Source: Draconibacterium sediminis (GTDB lineage: Bacteria > Bacteroidota > Bacteroidia > Bacteroidales > Prolixibacteraceae). Taken from it: DNA of 64,000 nt. The notes beneath the pieces are model-generated. The model saw only the letters and a list, made by a program, of their open reading frames with translations, was not told the origin of the DNA and made no database searches. The DNA lies in contig NZ_JRHC01000004.1 in NCBI RefSeq assembly GCF_000949475.1, forward strand, positions 434,001 to 498,000, read 5' to 3'. Position numbers and translations under genes: made by a program. This document shows positions 16,514-24,216 of this stretch, one piece after another (position 1 is the first letter of the stretch; the number at the start of each line of letters is the position of its first letter).

Positions 16514-17308
16514 TTAAACGGCAACAGCTCCTTTAATGTGCGGGTGCGACTGGTAACCAACCAACTCAAAGTCTTCGAATTTAAAATCGAAAATACTTTT
16601 TACATCCGGGTTGATCTTCATTTGAGGCAGCGGATAAGGTTCGCGCGATAGCTGCAATTTTACCTGCTCAATATGATTGGAATAAATATGTACGTCGCCA
16701 AAAGTATGCACAAAATCGCCTGGTTCAAGATCGCAAACCTGTGCCATCATCATGGTTAGTAATGCGTACGATGCAATATTAAACGGAACGCCCAGAAATA
16801 CATCGGCACTACGCTGGTACAGTTGGCACGACAATTTTCCGTCGGCAACATAAAACTGGAAAAGTATGTGGCACGGTGGCAGGTTCATCTTGTCCAGTTC
16901 GCCAACATTCCAGGCGCTAACCAGGTGGCGTCGCGAGTCGGGATTGTTTTTTATAGCATCAATTACCTGCGAAATCTGATCGATGTGGCCGCCATCGGGT
17001 GTTGGCCAGCTGCGCCACTGGTAGCCGTAAATGTGCCCGAGGTTACCGTCGTCGTCGGCCCACTCGTTCCAGATTCGTACTCCGTTATCCTGCAAATATT
17101 TTACATTGGTATCGCCTTTCAAAAACCAAAGCAATTCGTAAATAATCGATTTCAGGTGCAGCTTTTTGGTTGTGACCATCGGAAAACCTTCGCTCAGATC
17201 AAAACGCATTTGGTGCCCAAAACGGCTGATCGTTCCTGTTCCCGTGCGGTCTTCTTTAACCGCTCCCTTCTCTAAAATAGTTTCCAATAGATCTAAATAC
17301 TGCCTCAT
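16514..17308 (-). CDS. thyA: Thymidylate synthase (ThyA type)
   Basis: Methylates dUMP to dTMP using methylene-tetrahydrofolate. At 264 residues it has the E. coli length. The nucleophile Cys146 lies in [16 protein letters not shown] (21-26), the dUMP-phosphate residues RR (126-127), [18 protein letters not shown] and the C-terminal IKGAVAV are all present. First gene of the thyA-folA pair. Upstream (17309-17457) is a 150-bp spacer with the second full copy of the double-palindrome repeat. Confidence 0.97.
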   Translation of the reverse strand: MRQYLDLLETILEKGAVKEDRTGTGTISRFGHQMRFDLSEGFPMVTTKKLHLKSIIYELLWFLKGDTNVKYLQDNGVRIWNEWADDDGNLGHIYGYQWRSWPTPDGGHIDQISQVIDAIKNNPDSRRHLVSAWNVGELDKMNLPPCHILFQFYVADGKLSCQLYQRSADVFLGVPFNIASYALLTMMMAQVCDLEPGDFVHTFGDVHIYSNHIEQVKLQLSREPYPLPQMKINPDVKSIFDFKFEDFELVGYQSHPHIKGAVAV

Positions 17309-17415
17309 TTTTCAAATATTTCCCACAAAAATAATCGTTCAAAAAGAACTGCTTCCGATTTGTCGGGTTTAAATATTCACAATTACACCGAGATTGTTAA
17401 CGGACACAATTTTTA

Positions 17416-17448
17416 GTGATAGTATCACTTTAAGTGATGCTATCACTG
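17416..17448. repeat. 33-bp double-palindrome repeat, copy C
   Basis: GTGATAGTATCAC followed by AAGTGATGCTATCACT, each a near-perfect palindrome. It agrees with copy A (9953-9985) at 28 of 33 bases and lies just past the end of the ion-channel gene. It is preceded by AACGGACACAATT (17399-17411), which recurs at 18420-18432. Confidence 0.7.
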
Positions 17449-17457
17449 TTTGTTTCT

Positions 17458-18261
17458 TTAAGGATTAAGCCGCGAACCGCATTTTTTACAAAAAACAGCA
17501 TCGTCGTCGTGCGATGGATGCAGGCATTGCGGGCAAACTTGTGTGTTTTTATCGCTGGTTGGATTGATAATCTCGGCAGTAACAATACCCGTTGGAACGG
17601 CAATAATGGCGTAGCCCATAATCATTACAATACCCGCCAGAAATTGGCCCAGTGGCGTTCCCGGGCTAATGTCGCCATAACCAACTGTTGTTAGGGTAAC
17701 GATTGCCCAATAAATTCCGCGCGGAATGCTTGTAAATCCATGATCCGGCCCTTCAACCAGGTACATAACCGTGCCGATGATGATAACCAGCATACTTACA
17801 AAAAAGATGAACACACTTATTTTTTCGCGGCTGTGCCAAATGGCTTTCGCCAGCGAGCGGCCTGCCTCGGTGTACCGTGTAAGTTTTAATATTCGGAAAA
17901 CGCGGAGTAAGCGGAGAATACGAATTACCACTAAACTGTGCGATCCGGCAACTACCAGCCCAATGTAAGTGGGCAAAACCGATAAAAGGTCGATGACGCC
18001 GTAAAAACTAAAAATGTAACGCATCGGCTTTTTAACAATGGCAACGCGCAGAATGTATTCTATGGAGAAAATAATGGTAATACACCATTCCAGAATATGC
18101 AGTAATTGTAAATGATTATCGCGGATGGCAGGTACACTTTCCAGCAGTACCAGCGCAACGCTTATAATAATAATAAACAACAGCGCCACATCAAAAAGTT
18201 TTCCCCCCGGCGTATCAGCTTCAAAAATAATCTCGTAAATCTTCTGTTTGGTTTTATTCAT
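17458..18261 (-). CDS. Voltage-gated potassium-type ion channel with zinc ribbon tail
   Basis: A six-helix ion channel subunit of the inner membrane. S1 to S4 lie at about 20-135; S4 is rich in arginines spaced by three (VIRILRLLRVFRILKLTR), the voltage-sensor pattern. The pore loop carries TTVGYGD, the potassium selectivity filter, between S5 and S6. The C-terminus adds CPQC and CKKC separated by 13 residues, a zinc ribbon not usual for KvAP/Kch-type channels; it may sense metal or redox state or help assembly. ATG at 18261 is chosen over TTG at 18270. Confidence 0.9.
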   Translation of the reverse strand: MNKTKQKIYEIIFEADTPGGKLFDVALLFIIIISVALVLLESVPAIRDNHLQLLHILEWCITIIFSIEYILRVAIVKKPMRYIFSFYGVIDLLSVLPTYIGLVVAGSHSLVVIRILRLLRVFRILKLTRYTEAGRSLAKAIWHSREKISVFIFFVSMLVIIIGTVMYLVEGPDHGFTSIPRGIYWAIVTLTTVGYGDISPGTPLGQFLAGIVMIMGYAIIAVPTGIVTAEIINPTSDKNTQVCPQCLHPSHDDDAVFCKKCGSRLNP

Positions 18262-18270
18262 CGGCAGCAA

Positions 18271-18504
18271 AATTGTGATTTAAAGATACTATTAATTTCG
18301 AAAAGCGAATCTGAACAAAAGGCGTGTTCGCAAAGATTAAGACGTTCGAAAAAAAAATGGACTTGATGAAATTGTAGAAACGTCAGGTGAGGTATAAAAA
18401 GATGTCAAGTGATCTTTTAAACGGACACAATTGAAGTCTAAAGAGATGTCAAGTGAAAAAAAATCTGCAGTCAAGTGAATGAGCAGTAGCAATATATTAC
18501 GCAT
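18271..18504. other. Intergenic region with short direct repeats
   Basis: Together with the terminator, this is a 300-bp gene-free stretch. It has three copies of a TGTCAAGTGA/AGTCAAGTGA word (near 18403, 18447 and 18468) and AACGGACACAATT (18420-18432). The reverse-strand frame here is built from these repeats and is not considered a gene. Confidence 0.5.
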
Positions 18505-18541
18505 AAAAAAGCCCTTCCCAAATAAATGGAAAAGGCTTTTT
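18505..18541 (-). terminator. Intrinsic terminator for alanine dehydrogenase gene
   Basis: The arms AAAAAAGCCCTTCC and GGAAAAGGCTTTTT pair around a 9-nt loop with one internal mismatch. The T-run on the minus strand fits termination of the gene ending at 18563. Confidence 0.8.
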
Positions 18542-18562
18542 GAAATTATTTCGTATTGGTTT

Positions 18563-19675
18563 TTAGAGAACGGTTTCAACACTTTCGTAAGGCAAGTCGA
18601 AAGCTTCGGCAACGCCTTTGTAAACCACCTTTCCGTCAACAACATTCAGCCCTTTACGTAATGGCTCGTTGTCGATACATGCTTGTTTCCATCCTTTGCC
18701 TGCAATTTCAATAGCATAAGGAAGTGTAGCATTGGTAAGCGCAATTGTTGAAGTACGTGGAACAGCACCCGGCATGTTGGCCACACAGTAATGCAATACA
18801 TGGTCGATTACATAAGTTGGGTCGGCGTGAGTTGTTGCTTTTGTAGTTTCGAAACATCCACCCTGGTCAACGGCAACGTCAACCAAAACAGTACCCGGTT
18901 TCATTGTGCTCAGCATATCACGGGTAACCAAATGTGGCGCTTTGGCACCAGGAATAAGAACAGCACCGATAATAACATCGTGCGATTTGACCATCTCGCG
19001 AATGTTAAACTCGTTACTCATCATTGTTTTTACGTTAGCAGGCATAATATCGTCGAGGTAACGCAGGCGTTTCAACGATACATCCATAATGGTAACATCG
19101 GCACCCAATCCGGCAGCCATTTTAGCTGCTTCGGTACCCACAATACCACCACCAATAATCAAAACTTTAGCAGGAAGAACTCCGGCAACTCCACCAAGAA
19201 GTACACCGTAACCACCATAAGTTTTTTCAAGGTATTTAGCGCCTTCCTGAATTGACATACGACCGGCAACCTCGCTCATTGGTACAAGCAACGGAAGCGA
19301 ACGGTCAGGCAATTCAACAGTTTCGTAAGCCAAACAAATCGATTTGTTTGCGATCATGGCATGTGTTAAAGGCTCGCACGATGCAAAGTGAAAATAAGTG
19401 TAAAGAATTTGTCCTTCTTTAATCAGCTTGTATTCCTCCTCAATCGGCTCTTTTACTTTGATGATCATTTCGGCAATGCCGTAAACATCTTCAATAGTTG
19501 GAAGCATTTTGGCTCCGGCTCCAATATAGGCTTCATCCTGGAAACCGCTACCCATACCACCGCCGGCCTGAACGTATACTTCATGACCATGTTTAACCAA
19601 CTCCGCAGCACCGGCAGGTGTAAGTGCAATACGGTTTTCGTTATTTTTAATTTCCTTTGGTACTCCAATTATCAT
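18563..19675 (-). CDS. ald: Alanine dehydrogenase
   Basis: Converts L-alanine to pyruvate and ammonia with NAD, reversibly. Starting at the ATG at 19675 gives MIIGVPKEIKNNENR, the invariant opening of the family, and 370 residues, the normal length; a longer frame upstream would add 29 unrelated residues. Arg15, Lys75 and His96 fall at the numbers known for the catalytic and substrate residues of the mycobacterial enzyme. The Rossmann loop is GGGIVGTEAAKMAAGLGA (about 175-192). It is monocistronic with its own terminator and can serve alanine catabolism or ammonium assimilation. Confidence 0.95.
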   Translation of the reverse strand: MIIGVPKEIKNNENRIALTPAGAAELVKHGHEVYVQAGGGMGSGFQDEAYIGAGAKMLPTIEDVYGIAEMIIKVKEPIEEEYKLIKEGQILYTYFHFASCEPLTHAMIANKSICLAYETVELPDRSLPLLVPMSEVAGRMSIQEGAKYLEKTYGGYGVLLGGVAGVLPAKVLIIGGGIVGTEAAKMAAGLGADVTIMDVSLKRLRYLDDIMPANVKTMMSNEFNIREMVKSHDVIIGAVLIPGAKAPHLVTRDMLSTMKPGTVLVDVAVDQGGCFETTKATTHADPTYVIDHVLHYCVANMPGAVPRTSTIALTNATLPYAIEIAGKGWKQACIDNEPLRKGLNVVDGKVVYKGVAEAFDLPYESVETVL

Positions 19676-19854
19676 TACAGTAAATATTTGAGTTTTTTCT
19701 GAGTTCAAAAATAGACCACTATTTATGACTAAAACATGATAAATGCTCAGGATTTGGAACAATTTATTGTAAAAGTAACATGTATGACATCATATACTTA
19801 GAAATTACAAGTTAAGTTTGCAATAAGATATTAATTTGTCTGAAATTTTAGATT

Positions 19855-19884
19855 ATTGTTTTCAGTTTGATAATCTTATCTTTG
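19855..19884 (+). promoter_or_regulatory. Bacteroidota-type promoter
   Basis: TATCTTTG at 19877-19884 is a perfect TAnnTTTG -7 box. TTG at 19856-19858, 18 bp upstream, fits the -33 element. It lies 26 bp before the aminotransferase ATG. Confidence 0.65.
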
Positions 19885-19910
19885 CTTGCTTTTAAAAAAT
19901 ATTATATAAC

Positions 19911-21113
19911 ATGCCGACAGTATCAGACAGAGGAAGGATAATGCCTGATTCACCAATCAGGAAATTAGCTCCGTTAGCTCATGAAGCTAAAGAGAGAGGG
20001 GTTAAAGTGTTCCATTTAAACATCGGTCAGCCCGATTTACCAACACCTCCTGAAGCACTCGCGGCCATCCGGTCGATCGACCGGGAAATATTGGAATACA
20101 CTCCGAGTGAAGGAATTTTATCGTTTCGTCAGAAACTGGCGAAATATTACCACAAATTTGATATTGATGTTACGGCTGATGATATCATTGTTACCTCGGG
20201 AGGTAGCGAGGCGGTAACCTTTGCTTTTATGAGTTGTCTCGACCCGGGCGACGAAATTATTGTGCCCGAACCGGCTTATGCCAACTACGAAGCGTTCGCA
20301 ATTGTTGCCGGAGCGAAGATTAAATCGATTCCGGGCGACATTGAAGAAGGATTTGTATTACCTCCAATAGAGGAATTCGAGAAGCTGATCACCTCAAAAA
20401 CCAAGGGGATTATGATCTGCAATCCGAATAATCCAACCGGATATTTGTATACGCAACAGGAAATGAATGCCATTCGCGACCTGGTGAAAAAATACGATCT
20501 GTATTTGTTTTCCGATGAGGTTTACCGCGAGTTTTGTTACACCGGCGCTCCTTATATCTCCGCTTTCCACCTGGATGGAATTGAGCAAAATGTTGTTTTG
20601 GTTGATTCTGTTTCGAAACGCTACAGCGAATGTGGTTTGCGGATTGGTGCCCTGATCACCAAAAACAAAGATGTTAAAAAGAATGTGATGAAGTTTTGCC
20701 AGGCACGTTTGAGCCCGCCGCTTATCGGGCAAATTGCTGCCGAAGCTTCATTGGATGCCGATCCGGAATACATGCTGAATAATTACAACGAGTATGTTCA
20801 GCGACGAAAGTTTTTGATCGACGGGCTGAACCGCATCGATGGTGTGTATTCGCCAATTCCGATGGGGGCATTTTATACCGTTGCACGTCTTCCGGTTGAC
20901 AATGCCGATAAATTTTGTGCGTGGTTATTATCCGATTTTCAATTCGAAGGACAGACCGTTTTTCTAGCACCGGCCTCGGGTTTTTACACCGGCTCTGATA
21001 AAGGACAGGATGAAGTGAGAATTGCTTATGTGTTGAACAAGAACGATTTGGGCGTTTGTTTGAAGATTTTAACCGAGGCACTAAAAGTTTATCCCGGAAG
21101 AAAGGAACGCTAA
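19911..21113 (+). CDS. PLP-dependent aminotransferase, aspartate/aromatic type (class I)
   Basis: A 400-residue fold-type I aminotransferase. The PLP lysine is Lys236 in SVSKRYSECGLRIG; NPNNPTGY (171-178) and the SDEVYREF segment (201-208) bind the cofactor. The N-terminal HLNIGQPDLPTP binds substrate. It belongs to the broad aspartate or aromatic aminotransferase branch; substrate is not readable from sequence. It carries its own promoter and shares a bidirectional terminator with dapL. Confidence 0.9.
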   Translation: MPTVSDRGRIMPDSPIRKLAPLAHEAKERGVKVFHLNIGQPDLPTPPEALAAIRSIDREILEYTPSEGILSFRQKLAKYYHKFDIDVTADDIIVTSGGSEAVTFAFMSCLDPGDEIIVPEPAYANYEAFAIVAGAKIKSIPGDIEEGFVLPPIEEFEKLITSKTKGIMICNPNNPTGYLYTQQEMNAIRDLVKKYDLYLFSDEVYREFCYTGAPYISAFHLDGIEQNVVLVDSVSKRYSECGLRIGALITKNKDVKKNVMKFCQARLSPPLIGQIAAEASLDADPEYMLNNYNEYVQRRKFLIDGLNRIDGVYSPIPMGAFYTVARLPVDNADKFCAWLLSDFQFEGQTVFLAPASGFYTGSDKGQDEVRIAYVLNKNDLGVCLKILTEALKVYPGRKER

Positions 21114-21142
21114 CGTTTAAAAATAGAATTGTTAAAACATAA

Positions 21143-21174
21143 AAAAAACCGGACTGTTTGCAGTCCGGTTTTTT
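21143..21174. terminator. Bidirectional intrinsic terminator
   Basis: A 13-bp stem AAAAAACCGGACT (21143-21155) with AGTCCGGTTTTTT (21162-21174) and a 6-nt loop lies between two convergent genes. Confidence 0.93.
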
Positions 21175-21190
21175 CTTTATCTGTAGTTTG

Positions 21191-22420
21191 TTACGCTAAG
21201 TTCTTAACACGCTCCATTGCTTCCAGTACATTTTCGCGGTCGGCAAAAGCTGAAAAGCGGAAATAACCTTCACCTGCAGGACCAAAACCGGATCCCGGAG
21301 TTCCAACCAGGTTCGCTTCGTTTAAAACTTTATCGAAAAAGTCCCACGATGTCATGTTGTTTTTGGTTTTCACCCACACATAAGGAGCATTAACACCACC
21401 GTAAACTTCGTAGCCAATTTCGGCCAGACTTTCACGCATTATTTTGGCGTTTTCCAGGTAGTAAGCAATTACTTCTTCTACCTCTTTTTTGCCTTCTTCG
21501 GTGTAAATGGCAGCAGCCGCTTTCTGAACCGGGTAAGAAACACCGTTAAACTTGGTCGATTGACGACGGTTCCACAATTTTTTTACCTGGTGCGCTTGTC
21601 CTTCTGAATCGTAAGCTACCAACTCGTTTGGTATAACGGTTATCGCGCAACGTGTTCCGGTAAAACCTGCTGTTTTTGAGAAACTGCGGAATTCGATGGC
21701 AACTTTTTTCGCGCCTTCAATTTCATAAATCGAACGTGGAATTCCATCTTCGGTGATAAAAGCTTCGTAAGCCGCATCGTAAAGAATTATCGCATTTTTT
21801 TCGATGGCATAATCAACCCACTTTTTCAATTCTTCTTTTGAAGCTACTGTTCCTGTTGGGTTGTTCGGGTAGCAAAGGAAAATCAGATCAGGAGTTTCGG
21901 TCGGCAGCTCAGGAATAAAGCCATTTTCTTTTGTACAAGGCATATAAATTATTCCTTCGTAATGACCGTTTGCCTGGCAAGTTCCTGTTTTTCCGCTCAT
22001 TACCGTTGTATCGGCATAAACCGGGTAAACCGGGTCGCAAATCGCAATTTTATTGTCGTTGCCAAAAATCTCCTGAATATTTCCGGTGTCGCATTTCGAG
22101 CCGTCAGAAACAAAAATTTCATCAGCAGAAATATCAATGCCTTTCTCCTGATACGAGTGTTTTGCAATGGCTTCGCGCAGGAACGCATAACCTTGTTCCG
22201 GTCCGTAACCTTTAAACGTTTCACCTTTGGCCATCTCGTCAACGCCTTCGTGAAAAGCTTTTACAACACTGGGGACCAATGGTTGGGTAACATCGCCGAT
22301 ACCCATTTTAATTACTTTTTTATCGGGATTGGCTTCGATGAATTCGCTCACTCTGCGCCCAATTTCCGGGAAAAGATACCCCGCCTGAAGTTTCAGGTAA
22401 TTCTCGTTAATTTTTGCCAT
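21191..22420 (-). CDS. dapL: LL-diaminopimelate aminotransferase
   Basis: Makes LL-diaminopimelate directly from tetrahydrodipicolinate and glutamate, bypassing the succinylase steps of lysine and cell-wall synthesis. At 409 residues it is full length, and the family-specific opening [20 protein letters not shown] is present. The PLP lysine is Lys249 in [15 protein letters not shown]; the CYPNNPTGT segment (183-191) and DAAYEAF are intact. It is divergent from a DapF-like gene, whose classic role is the next step of the same pathway. Convergent terminator downstream. Confidence 0.95.
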   Translation of the reverse strand: MAKINENYLKLQAGYLFPEIGRRVSEFIEANPDKKVIKMGIGDVTQPLVPSVVKAFHEGVDEMAKGETFKGYGPEQGYAFLREAIAKHSYQEKGIDISADEIFVSDGSKCDTGNIQEIFGNDNKIAICDPVYPVYADTTVMSGKTGTCQANGHYEGIIYMPCTKENGFIPELPTETPDLIFLCYPNNPTGTVASKEELKKWVDYAIEKNAIILYDAAYEAFITEDGIPRSIYEIEGAKKVAIEFRSFSKTAGFTGTRCAITVIPNELVAYDSEGQAHQVKKLWNRRQSTKFNGVSYPVQKAAAAIYTEEGKKEVEEVIAYYLENAKIMRESLAEIGYEVYGGVNAPYVWVKTKNNMTSWDFFDKVLNEANLVGTPGSGFGPAGEGYFRFSAFADRENVLEAMERVKNLA

Positions 22421-22585
22421 ATCTGTCTATTTTATACTATGTTCCAAATCGAAGCGTAAAGATAAAAAAACTATCGGCAAGTATTTTTACGGCGAATTCC
22501 TTTGTGGTTATTTAGATTAATTTAATGCTTGTTGCCGGCTGAGGATTGGGCAAACTCTGTTAATTTTGGGAAAAATTTATTTGAG

Positions 22586-23449
22586 ATGCAAAACTTCTTT
22601 GTAAAGTCACACGGTCTGGGCAACGATTATATCGTTTTGAACCAGGATGAGATAACTTTTGAATTAACCGAAAAAGCAATAATTCGCATTTGCGATGTTC
22701 ACTTTGGCATTGGCTCCGATGGCATTCTTTTGAAAGTGCCGAGTGAGAAAGCCGATTTTGGTTTGCGTATTCTGAATCCCGATGGTTCGGAGGCGGAGAA
22801 AAGCGGGAATGGCCTGCGTATTTTTGCCAAATATTTGTACGATTATGGTTTTGCCTTATCAAAATCATTTAGCATTGAAACGCCAGGCGGATTGGTGCGG
22901 GCAGAGGTGATTGAGGAGAAAAATAACAAGGCATTCACCATAAAAGTTGATATGGGAAAGGCGATTTTCGAATCGAAAAAAATACCTGTTAATTGCGAAA
23001 AGGAGGAATGCATCGGTGAGACACTGGAATTGGAATACCGTGGATACGAAATTAACTGCGTGTCGGTGGGCAATCCGCATTGCGTAGTTTTAAAGGATGA
23101 ATTGGATGAAAAGGAAATAAAAACTTTCGGACCGCAAATTGAGACGAATCCGATGTTCCCGAACCGCATAAATGTACAATTTGCAAAAGTTGTTTCGCCA
23201 AACGAAGTGGAAGTGATGATTTGGGAACGCGGTGCGGGCTGGACGCTGGCATCAGGAAGTTCATCGTGCGCAGTGGCTTGCACAGTTGTAAAACGTGGAT
23301 TGACCGAACGAAACCTTACCATAAAAATGCCGGGTGGAAATCTGGCCATCGAAATTGATGAAGACTGGGAAATCCGCATGACCGGCGAAGTACGCGAAAT
23401 AGGATCAGGAATATTGAGTGACGAATTAATTGAAGATTTGGAGCTATGA
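22586..23449 (+). CDS. DapF-family protein with both catalytic Cys replaced by Ser
   Basis: The fold is diaminopimelate epimerase, which converts LL- to meso-diaminopimelate using two cysteines as acid and base. ATG at 22586 gives the normal N-terminus MQNFFVKSHGLGNDYIV and 287 residues; a frame 57 bp longer adds unrelated residues. The domain repeats and substrate loops are present (FGIGSDGIL, NPDGSEAEKSGNGLRIF, GNPHCVVL, WERGAGW). However, position 73 is Ser in KSGNG where active enzymes have CGNG, and the second site reads LASGSSSCA with Ser223 for the usual Cys. It may be a related racemase or isomerase, a slow epimerase, or a non-catalytic relative; the neighbouring dapL argues for a role in the pathway. 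It overlaps the deacetylase gene by 4 bp. Confidence 0.85.
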   Translation: MQNFFVKSHGLGNDYIVLNQDEITFELTEKAIIRICDVHFGIGSDGILLKVPSEKADFGLRILNPDGSEAEKSGNGLRIFAKYLYDYGFALSKSFSIETPGGLVRAEVIEEKNNKAFTIKVDMGKAIFESKKIPVNCEKEECIGETLELEYRGYEINCVSVGNPHCVVLKDELDEKEIKTFGPQIETNPMFPNRINVQFAKVVSPNEVEVMIWERGAGWTLASGSSSCAVACTVVKRGLTERNLTIKMPGGNLAIEIDEDWEIRMTGEVREIGSGILSDELIEDLEL

Positions 23450-24216
23450 GAACACTTTTGATCGTTATGCTGACTGTTTTTGCATTCAGCTCGAATGCGC
23501 AGTTTAAGTGGCCAAACGGCACCAAAGCGGCTGTGGTTTTTACTTACGACGATGGTTTGGATTGCCATTTGGATGTTGCCGTTCCGCAATTGGATGAGTT
23601 TGGTTTGAAAGGAACATTTTTCTGCACCGGCAATTCACCAAGTTTATATAACCGAACCGAAGAGTGGCGCGCCATTACAACGCGCGGACACGAGCTGGGT
23701 AACCACACTTTGTTTCATCCCTGCGATGGTGCCGGGAGGGATTGGGTAAAACCCGAGTACGACCTGAGAACATATACACCCGAACAAATTGTTGCCGAGT
23801 TAAAAACAGCCAACACCTTGCTAAAAGCTGTTGACGGAAAGACAGATCGATCATACGGATACACCTGTAGTGACTATGTTGCAGGCGGAGTGGATTTCAC
23901 CGATTCGATAAAAAATATGTTTGTGGCTGCCCGTTGCGATGGTCCCATCCCAGAAGCCATGAATGGGTACAAAACATGGAAAACACCAAGTTATACATCG
24001 GTTGATCCGGATATTAAAGATTTGATCGCACAGGTTGAGGAAGCCAAAGCAAAAGGAACAATTGTGGTATTCATGTTTCACAGTGTGGGCGGTGGTTATT
24101 TAAATACCGCAGCCGATGTGCATAAAAAACTGCTGCAGTATGTAAGCGAAAATAGCGATGATCTTTACAGCGACTCGTTTATAAATGTAATGAAGTATGT
24201 GAAGGAAAATCAGTGA
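23446..24216 (+). CDS. Secreted polysaccharide deacetylase (NodB-type)
   Basis: A 256-residue NodB-homology protein with a signal peptide (about 1-18, ends NAQ). It removes N- or O-acetyl groups from a polysaccharide such as peptidoglycan or chitin. Motif 1 is TYDDG with Asp35 and Asp36 (catalytic base and metal ligand); motif 2 is HELGNHTLFH, with His87 and His91 completing the Asp-His-His zinc site. The C-terminal FMFHSVGGG holds the late histidine motif. ATGA overlap with the DapF-like gene implies translational coupling and hints at a cell-wall link. Confidence 0.88.
   Translation: MRTLLIVMLTVFAFSSNAQFKWPNGTKAAVVFTYDDGLDCHLDVAVPQLDEFGLKGTFFCTGNSPSLYNRTEEWRAITTRGHELGNHTLFHPCDGAGRDWVKPEYDLRTYTPEQIVAELKTANTLLKAVDGKTDRSYGYTCSDYVAGGVDFTDSIKNMFVAARCDGPIPEAMNGYKTWKTPSYTSVDPDIKDLIAQVEEAKAKGTIVVFMFHSVGGGYLNTAADVHKKLLQYVSENSDDLYSDSFINVMKYVKENQ

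Noticed and set aside
18395-18478. Possible CRISPR-like array
   Set aside because: Only three copies of a 10-13 base word at uneven spacing; no repeat of CRISPR length and no cas genes in the window.
18337-18645. 102-codon reverse-strand frame past the alanine dehydrogenase gene
   Set aside because: It spans the terminator and the TGTCAAGTGA repeats and overlaps the 3' part of the ald gene, so it is a shadow.
22529-22585. Longer start for the DapF-like protein
   Set aside because: The 19 extra residues do not fit any DapF N-terminus, while ATG 22586 gives the family opening and places residue 73 in register.
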